Origin: Gammaproteobacteria bacterium RIFOXYD12_FULL_61_37
Lineage (GTDB): Bacteria; Pseudomonadota; Gammaproteobacteria; Chromatiales; Chromatiaceae
Length of the DNA stretch: 64,000 nt
Assembly: GCA_001801995.1 (NCBI GenBank)
Contig: MGZB01000025.1
Coordinates: 1-64,000 of the forward strand
Direction of reading: 5' to 3'
Shown: positions 58,876 through 64,000 of the stretch, one piece after another
Numbering within the stretch: position 1 is the stretch's first letter
Layout: the number at the start of each line of letters is the position of its first letter
Notes under the pieces: model-generated
The model's database searches: none
What the model was told of the DNA's origin: nothing
What the model saw: only the letters and a program-made list of their open reading frames with translations
Made by a program: the position numbers and the translations under genes

Positions 58876-59193
58876 TTACTGGGTTGCCAGCCAGTCGGCG
58901 ATGGCCGCCATTTCCTCGTCGGAAACCAGGCCCATGACGCCCTTCATGGCAGCGGCTTGGCCGTTGGCGCGGGCGCCGCTCTTGATGTCCTTCATCTGTT
59001 GCAGTGCGTATCCGGCGCTCTGTCCCGCCAGCCGGGGATAGACGGGCAGGATGGGGGTCTTGGCGTCCTTGCCGTGGCAGGACCAGCAGGTCTTGGACTG
59101 GAAGAGCGCGGCGCCGTCCAGGGCCATGGCGTTGCTGCTCAGGGCCAGGGGGAGAATCAGCGCGACCGCGATGCTCAGGGTTTTGGATTTCAT
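58876..59193 (-). CDS. Monohaem class I cytochrome c of the nos cluster
   Basis: A 105-residue precursor with a signal peptide (ending AMA) and one haem site CWSCH. It then has the class I pattern LPVYPRLAGQSAGYALQQMKDIKSG and a likely axial Met in GVMGLVSDEEM, finishing IADWLATQ. It is placed directly after nosZ, where NosC1-type cytochromes are found in clade II clusters, and probably feeds electrons to CuA. Confidence 0.92.
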   Translation of the reverse strand: MKSKTLSIAVALILPLALSSNAMALDGAALFQSKTCWSCHGKDAKTPILPVYPRLAGQSAGYALQQMKDIKSGARANGQAAAMKGVMGLVSDEEMAAIADWLATQ

Positions 59194-59292
59194 GACAATA
59201 CCTCAAATATTCAATGGGTTCAGGTTCCAATACGGAAGAGGGGGCTCTAGGAGCCCCCTCAGTCTAGTCAGCGGTTGATGGGATCAACAGCT

Positions 59293-61602
59293 TTATTTCT
59301 TGACCTCGACAGCCCCGTTCTGGTCCAGGTGAGTCTTGGCACGCAGGCCCAGGTCGGCGGTCTTGACTTGGTACTGCCACCACTGGTTGGCCCAGAGCAT
59401 GGCGTTCTGCCAGTCCTGCTTGGCGGCGGCCTCTTCGGCCTTCTTCTTGGCCTCTGCCCCAAAACCAAGCTGCTCGACGGCATCTTCCACCAAGGCCCCT
59501 ACAGTCGGGAAGTCCTTGAAGTTACGCGCGGTGATGTAGGCCACCACCGAGTCGATAACGGCCTGGGTATCGACGTTGGTCTTTACCTGCTTGTCGTAGT
59601 CGGCCTGGGTGTAGGCTACGCCTTCCTGCATGGCGGCGGCTTCGGCCTTGTAGCCCTTCGGCTGCACCAGCAGATAGCCCTGCATTTCCAGATGAAGCGC
59701 GGAGCAGAACTCGGTGCAGTAGTAAGGGAAGACACCGGCCTTTTCAGCCACGAAGGTGGTGGAGGAGGTCTTGCCCGGCTCGACGGAGAGCTGGACGTTC
59801 TGTCCGTACATGGCGAAGCCGTGTACTTCGTCCTGCGCGCGTTCCATGTTGGTCAGGTGGATCTTGACCGTATCCCCTTCCTGGGCCTCGATGATCTCAG
59901 GGGTGATGTGGGAACGGATCAGGGTGCCGTAGACCTCCGTGGTGCACTTGCCAGCGGCGTCACAGGTGCGCTCGGTCTTCTCGCGGCCGGCGCGGGTGGC
60001 GAAGGCCGATTTGGCATTGGCACGGGAATCCCAGCCGGACTGGTAGCGCACTTCGGGCTTCAGCTTACTGGCTGCGATGGAGACCGCATAGTGGGGCTCG
60101 CCCAGGGGCAACGGCATGTCGTACAGCAGTTCCATCTTGTCGCCGCTGATGTCGATCAACTGGTGGTTCTGCGGATGCAGGGGACCCACCGGGTTGAAGC
60201 GGTCGATGGAGAGCTTGTTCAAGGCCACCAGGTACTTGCCGGCCGGGGTCTTGGTATCGCCTTCCATCGCCATCAGATGGCCGATGTTGTAGTGGATGTG
60301 GAGTTGATCCAGAACCTTGCCTTGGCAGTAGTCCCACTTGGTGACCATGGAGTCCACGTAGATGGAGGTGTAGGCCACGCAGGGCTTGGAGTCGTACTGG
60401 GTGTGCAGCGGACCCAGGCCAACCTGGACCTGCTTGTCCAGCGCGTCCTTGAGGGCGATGATCGGAAGGCCATAGGGGTCCTTACCCTCGAACTTCTTGT
60501 CCGCGATGGCCTTCTGGATCTTTTCGAAGCTGTAGACCCAGGTATGGCTGTCCAGCTTGCCGGAGACGATGATGCGGGTACCGTCCGGGGTCACGTCGGC
60601 GCCATGGGGGGACTTGGGCTCGGGGATCAGGTAGACCAAGCCTTCCTGAACGGCCTGCTCCATGGTGATCAGATACTGGCCCTTGATCTTTTTGACCTTA
60701 CCGGCCTTGACCAGCTCTTCAGCCTTCTTCCAGTTGGTCACATGGAGGAAGTCGGTATCCTTGGAGGAGCAACCGGCCTCGAAGGGAGGACGACCGCGCT
60801 CGATGCCGCCCACGTAGCGTTCGGAGCAGAAGGAGTTGGTGAAGCCCCAGCCGTAGGAGGGACCCTTACCGGCGTCGGAGAGGTCCTGGGAATAGGGCGG
60901 CAGCTCGAAGGTAAAGGAGTTTTCGGAATCGATGCGCCCCTTATCCTTGTCGAATTTCCAGTAGGTCACGCCGCCGCGGTACTTGTCGTTGAACTTCTCC
61001 AGCGGCACGAAATCATTCTCGAAGGGTGCTGCGTACTGCGCGGCATCCATGATGTATTCGCTGTTGGGGGTAAAGAAGGACCCGCCGTGAGAACTCTTGA
61101 AGAAGGGGTGGACCACGATCTGCTTGGTTTCGAAGTCGTGCAGGTCAATGATGGCGATGCGGGGGTTGGCCTTGTCGTTGATCGCCAGCCAGCGTCCATC
61201 GGTCACACCGTCGGTCTCGGAGATAGCCGGGTGGTGGGTATCGCCGTAGGTGATGTCCTTGCCGTTGATCTTGCCCTGGGCCAGTACAGCCTTGGACTCG
61301 TCGTCGAAGCCGTAACCCTGCCAGGGCTCGGGGGTAAAGACGCCGATGTACTTGAGGATGCGCATGGAGGGTATGCCATAGACGATCACCTGGCCGCTCT
61401 GGCCGCCGGAACTGAAGGTGATAAACTCGTCACGGCCCCCGGTGGGGGTATAGGTCTTGGCCGCGGCCAGGATGTCTTTCTCGGTCAGGCCACGGGCCTT
61501 CATGACTTCTTCGAGCTGCCCCTGGGCAAAGGCGCTGCTCGCCATGCCGGCGCTCAACGTCATGCCCACGAGAAGCGAAGTAATTCGCTTGGTTGTCTTC
61601 AT
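59293..61602 (-). CDS. nosZ: Nitrous oxide reductase, clade II (Sec-exported)
   Basis: Reduces N2O to N2 in the periplasm. The 769-residue precursor begins with a Sec-type leader lacking twin arginines (MKTTKRITSLLVGMTLSAGM...AFA). CuZ histidines are visible in DTHHPAISETDG, PKSPHGADVTPDG, GKLDSHTW, GPLHTQYD, HYNIGHLMAMEGD and LHPQNHQL. The CuA domain has C-TEF-C-SAL-H-LE-M (about 629-640), with a further His in DEVHGFAMYG. A C-terminal extension of about 115-120 residues without a CxxCH haem site follows CuA. Start ATG 61602 has GGGAGA upstream. Sec leader plus the cluster layout mark it as clade II. Confidence 0.96.
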   Translation of the reverse strand: MKTTKRITSLLVGMTLSAGMASSAFAQGQLEEVMKARGLTEKDILAAAKTYTPTGGRDEFITFSSGGQSGQVIVYGIPSMRILKYIGVFTPEPWQGYGFDDESKAVLAQGKINGKDITYGDTHHPAISETDGVTDGRWLAINDKANPRIAIIDLHDFETKQIVVHPFFKSSHGGSFFTPNSEYIMDAAQYAAPFENDFVPLEKFNDKYRGGVTYWKFDKDKGRIDSENSFTFELPPYSQDLSDAGKGPSYGWGFTNSFCSERYVGGIERGRPPFEAGCSSKDTDFLHVTNWKKAEELVKAGKVKKIKGQYLITMEQAVQEGLVYLIPEPKSPHGADVTPDGTRIIVSGKLDSHTWVYSFEKIQKAIADKKFEGKDPYGLPIIALKDALDKQVQVGLGPLHTQYDSKPCVAYTSIYVDSMVTKWDYCQGKVLDQLHIHYNIGHLMAMEGDTKTPAGKYLVALNKLSIDRFNPVGPLHPQNHQLIDISGDKMELLYDMPLPLGEPHYAVSIAASKLKPEVRYQSGWDSRANAKSAFATRAGREKTERTCDAAGKCTTEVYGTLIRSHITPEIIEAQEGDTVKIHLTNMERAQDEVHGFAMYGQNVQLSVEPGKTSSTTFVAEKAGVFPYYCTEFCSALHLEMQGYLLVQPKGYKAEAAAMQEGVAYTQADYDKQVKTNVDTQAVIDSVVAYITARNFKDFPTVGALVEDAVEQLGFGAEAKKKAEEAAAKQDWQNAMLWANQWWQYQVKTADLGLRAKTHLDQNGAVEVKK

Positions 61603-61668
61603 CGGAGGTCTCCCTTTGAGAGATAGAGGTGCCGAGACCACAGTCTAGGTTTGGCGGTATCTCCAACC

Positions 61669-61682
61669 TTGACTATTGTCAA
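61669..61682. promoter_or_regulatory. FNR/DNR-type palindrome upstream of nosZ
   Basis: TTGACTATTGTCAA is a perfect TTGAC-N4-GTCAA palindrome 67 bases before the nosZ ATG, in the nosZ/CWC-gene gap. One base per half site departs from the FNR consensus, as in many DNR/NNR-type sites. Confidence 0.75.
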
Positions 61683-61741
61683 AACCTGGGGGAGATGGCG
61701 CTTTGTGTGCGGGATATGACGTATTTTGGGTCTGAGACTTG

Positions 61742-61942
61742 ATGAATAAACCGGAACCCTCCCTCTGCCCCAGATGCGGCAAGGCCTTCGAATGCCACGC
61801 GGCCGTCCGGGGTGCCCGATGCTGGTGCTGCGATCTCCCCCCCGTTCCGCCGGAAAGGCTGAGGCAATGGGAAGGCAAGTGCCTTTGCCCCGCTTGCCTT
61901 CAGCTCTGTGATTTGGGCGAGACGGCCCGTCCGGGCGGGTAA
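61742..61942 (+). CDS. CWC-type cysteine-rich small protein
   Basis: A 66-residue protein with nine cysteines in the order CPRC, C, CWCC, CLCPAC and C. The CWC motif (RCWCCDLPPVPPERL) matches the small cysteine-rich CWC family known from proteobacteria, probably a zinc-binding protein of unknown role. It is divergent from nosZ and shares its upstream region with the nosZ palindrome. The ATG at 61742 is preferred to the TTG one codon earlier. Confidence 0.8.
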   Translation: MNKPEPSLCPRCGKAFECHAAVRGARCWCCDLPPVPPERLRQWEGKCLCPACLQLCDLGETARPGG

Positions 61943-61954
61943 CCCGGCCTTGAA

Positions 61955-62118
61955 CCTAAATCCTGCATTTAACCGCAAAGGACGCAAAGAACACGAAGAA
62001 AAACGATGGGTTGCGATCGTTCATTTACTCATCGATCCGGTTTGAGAAGACCTATGGGTAAGCTGTTGTATTCTTGGCGTACTTTGCGCCCTTTGCGGTT
62101 AGATTTGAGAAATTTAGG
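61955..62118. repeat. MITE-like inverted-repeat element, copy 4
   Basis: Lies between the CWC gene and the GTPase gene. Ends CCTAAATCCTGCATTTAACCG and GCGGTTAGATTTGAGAAATT then TAGG. The central ~70 bases differ from copies 1-3. It is followed by 28 bases with the AGAGGA ribosome-binding site of the next gene. Confidence 0.9.
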
Positions 62119-62146
62119 TTGAATATGACCAACAGAGGAAACCGCC

Positions 62147-63511
62147 GTGCCCACGCCGAAATCGAGAGAGCCCGTCCGTGTCCTCATCATGGGCGCTGCG
62201 GGGCGTGATTTTCACAACTTCAACCTCTGCTACCGGGACGATCCCCGTTACCAGGTAATCGCCTTTACCGCCGCCCAGATCCCGGAGATCGCCGGGCGGC
62301 GCTACCCGCCGGAGCTGGCGGGAGAGCGTTATCCGGACGGCATCCCCATCCTGGAGGAATCCGAGCTGGAAGAGATCTGCCGGGAACAGGCGGTGGACAA
62401 GGTCGTCCTGGCCTACAGCGACATCAGCCACGAGCAGGCAATGCACCAGGCCTCCATCGCCCTGGCGGCCGGGGCCGACTTCGAGATCCTGGGACCCCGG
62501 CGCACCATGCTCCATGCCGCCGTCCCCGTGATTGCCGTCTGCGCCGTGCGCACCGGCTGCGGAAAATCCCAGACCTGCCGCTGGCTATCCAAGCGGCTGA
62601 AGGCGCGGGGACTCAAAGTCGCCGTGATCCGCCACCCCATGCCCTACGGCGACCTGCGCCGCCAGGCCGTTCAGCGCTTCGCCGAGCGGGCCGACCTGAG
62701 GCGCGCCGATTGCACCATCGAGGAGCGGGAGGAGTACGAACCCCACCTGGCCCTCGGCAATGTCCTCTACGCCGGGGTCGATTACGCCGCGATTCTGAAG
62801 CGGGCCGAGGCGGAGGCCGACATCATTCTCTGGGACGGCGGCAACAACGACTTTCCCTTCATCCGCCCCGACCTCCACATCGTCCTGGCCGACCCCCTGC
62901 GGCCGGGCCACGAGACCAGCCACCATCCCGGCGAGGCCGTGCTGCGCATGGCCGATATCGCCCTGGTCGCCAAGACCAACTCCGCCGCCGACGCCGGTAT
63001 CCGCCAAGTCATCGACAACATCCGCCGCATCAATCCCCGCGCGGCCATCGTTCGCGGCGCCTCGCCCGTAGCGGTGGATAATCCAGCTCTGATCCGGGGC
63101 AAACGGGTGCTGGTGGTGGAGGACGGCCCCAGCATCACCCACGGCGGCATGGCCTATGGCGCGGGCTACATCGCCGCCACCCAGGCCGAGGCCGGAGAGA
63201 TCATCGACCCCAGGCCCTACGCCCTGGGCGAGATCGCCAAGATCTACGCCCAATACCCCCACATTGGTCCCGTGCTCCCGGCGGTGGGCTACCACCCCGC
63301 GCAACTCCAAGCCCTGGCCGACACCATCAACCGCGCCGGGGCGGACCTGGTCGTCTCCGGCACCCCCTGCGACCTGGCCGCCCTGATCGATATCAACAAG
63401 CCCCTGATCCAGGCCCGCTACGAATTCGCCGAACTGGGCGAGCCGGGCCTTGGGGCGCTGGTTGATGCGTTTCTGGAGGGAGAGTTCCACCCCTTAATAA
63501 AGCCGAGTTAG
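62147..63511 (+). CDS. Cyclic 2,3-diphosphoglycerate synthetase-like GTPase/ATPase
   Basis: A 454-residue cytoplasmic protein with an N-terminal Rossmann-like domain (VRVLIMGAAGRDFHNFN, 10-26) and a P-loop region AVRTGCGKSQTCR near 133-145. There is a switch-like segment DIILWDGGNNDFPFIRPD and a C-terminal part with SGTPCDLAALI. This order matches the family annotated as cyclic 2,3-diphosphoglycerate synthetase, known from thermophilic methanogens; bacterial members are of unknown substrate. The Walker A first glycine is alanine, so activity needs testing. Translation starts with GTG, with AGAGGA 7 bases upstream. It ends by overlapping the stop of the convergent racemase gene by 4 bases. Confidence 0.8.
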   Translation: MPTPKSREPVRVLIMGAAGRDFHNFNLCYRDDPRYQVIAFTAAQIPEIAGRRYPPELAGERYPDGIPILEESELEEICREQAVDKVVLAYSDISHEQAMHQASIALAAGADFEILGPRRTMLHAAVPVIAVCAVRTGCGKSQTCRWLSKRLKARGLKVAVIRHPMPYGDLRRQAVQRFAERADLRRADCTIEEREEYEPHLALGNVLYAGVDYAAILKRAEAEADIILWDGGNNDFPFIRPDLHIVLADPLRPGHETSHHPGEAVLRMADIALVAKTNSAADAGIRQVIDNIRRINPRAAIVRGASPVAVDNPALIRGKRVLVVEDGPSITHGGMAYGAGYIAATQAEAGEIIDPRPYALGEIAKIYAQYPHIGPVLPAVGYHPAQLQALADTINRAGADLVVSGTPCDLAALIDINKPLIQARYEFAELGEPGLGALVDAFLEGEFHPLIKPS

Positions 63512-64000
63512 TCGTCGCTGTTCATAAAGCCCCATTTCATGAATTGCCGTGATGATCGCGCCGAATCCCTACCGGCCCGTTCTTTCTTCACGTATTCCGA
63601 GGTCATGGCGGCCAGCAGGGCCGCGTAGTTGGGGTGGAAGTCCACCACCGTGCCGACCTTGATTTCCCCCTCCCCCGCCGCCGAGACATCCAGGACCAGG
63701 TAGTCGCTGCTGGCGCCGGTGATCCGCAAACGGGGATCGGCCGGCGTCAGGCCCTCCACGGCCACATCCTGGCGGCCCAGGTTGAGCAGGGCGCGCCAGC
63801 TCTCGCCGCCGTCTTCGACGGGAGGGACATGACCGAAGGCGTCCTCCCCCCGCTCGCCGAGGGGACTCGTGGGCTTGCGCTTCACCTCCAGCACCTCGGC
63901 GTGGAGCCGGAAGGCATCCTGGAAGGTGCCCGGCCAGGGGTGGCGGCGGGTGGTCTCCCGTCCCAAAAGGATCGCCTCGCCGATGCGGGCGTGGTTGACC
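63508..64000 (-). CDS. Alanine/ornithine racemase-family PLP enzyme (3' part, start beyond window)
   Basis: The last ~163 codons of a gene that continues past the right edge. The visible part includes VNHARIGEAILLGRETT, near the right edge, and then EVKRKP and RITGASSDYLVLDVSAAGE followed by NYAALLAAMTSEYVKKE, the pattern of the C-terminal half of PLP-dependent alanine/ornithine racemase-like proteins. The N-terminal PLP lysine lies outside the window. A tail of about 18 residues (AGRDSARSSRQFMKWGFM) extends past the usual end. It is convergent with the GTPase gene. Confidence 0.75.
   Translation of the reverse strand, partial: VNHARIGEAILLGRETTRRHPWPGTFQDAFRLHAEVLEVKRKPTSPLGERGEDAFGHVPPVEDGGESWRALLNLGRQDVAVEGLTPADPRLRITGASSDYLVLDVSAAGEGEIKVGTVVDFHPNYAALLAAMTSEYVKKERAGRDSARSSRQFMKWGFMNSDD

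Noticed and set aside
59275-61626. 783-codon plus-strand frame opposite nosZ.
   Set aside because: It mirrors nosZ codons; all nosZ motifs are on the minus strand.

Overview
The window looks like a chromosomal segment of a GC-rich gammaproteobacterium. The evidence is gene content and order: lolB-ispE-tRNA-Gln-prs-rplY-pth, hemA-prfA-prmC, fused siroheme synthase CysG, FabA, CpdA, Hda with a QLxLPL clamp motif, and LapD/LapG. The many PAS, GGDEF and EAL proteins and the nitrous oxide reductase cluster point to a respiratory, environmentally responsive organism able to reduce N2O. No species can be named from the sequence alone.

Layout. 1-671: the tRNA-Tyr/Gly/Thr-tuf operon (minus strand, tuf cut by the window edge). 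785-3602: UDP-glucose dehydrogenase and a FadL-type porin. 3627-9269: a minus-strand housekeeping run (TPR lipoprotein, lolB, ispE, tRNA-Gln, prs, rplY, pth). 9458-14259: hemA, prfA, prmC and cysG, with a 68-bp perfect palindrome that supplies the last codons of prmC. 14409-20489: a cyclic-nucleotide-binding/rhodanese protein, a 1408-residue membrane protein that looks internally duplicated, a small secreted His-rich protein with an 11-bp-phased repeat in its promoter region, and tRNA-Ser. 20586-33015: a DUF4124 protein, LapD/LapG, proS, fabA, cpdA, acylphosphatase, VanZ-like protein, thioredoxin-like protein, a large unknown protein, wrbA, a DUF2069-type protein and hda. 33240-41067: a three-gene signalling run (CheB-CheR-PAS fusion, PAS-GGDEF-EAL, hybrid histidine kinase), with 18 perfect copies of a 7-bp repeat between the first two genes. 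41086-46319: nadC, an FKBP isomerase, a DUF1631 protein and three small genes. 46407-48770: a membrane PAS-GGDEF-EAL protein.

48863-61602 is a nitrous oxide reductase cluster, all on the minus strand. In transcription order it reads nosZ, monohaem cytochrome c, dihaem cytochrome c, a NosB-position membrane protein, nosD, nosG, nosH, nosF, nosL, nosY, a small membrane-anchored protein, a trihaem cytochrome c and an FNR/CRP-family regulator. A Sec-type NosZ leader, no nosR, and separate cytochromes with NosG/NosH match the clade II (atypical) type. Two palindromes of the FNR/DNR class, upstream of nosZ and of the dihaem cytochrome, suggest control by the regulator at the far end or by a paralogue. 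The window ends with a small CWC-type protein, a cyclic 2,3-diphosphoglycerate synthetase-like GTPase and the 3' part of an alanine/ornithine racemase-family gene.

Intergenic repeats are a theme. Four copies of a ~165-bp inverted-repeat element fill the gaps between co-directional genes. Several short REP-like hairpin families occur as well, one inside the signal-peptide codons of nosL. I see no CRISPR array, prophage, complete insertion sequence or transposase gene.
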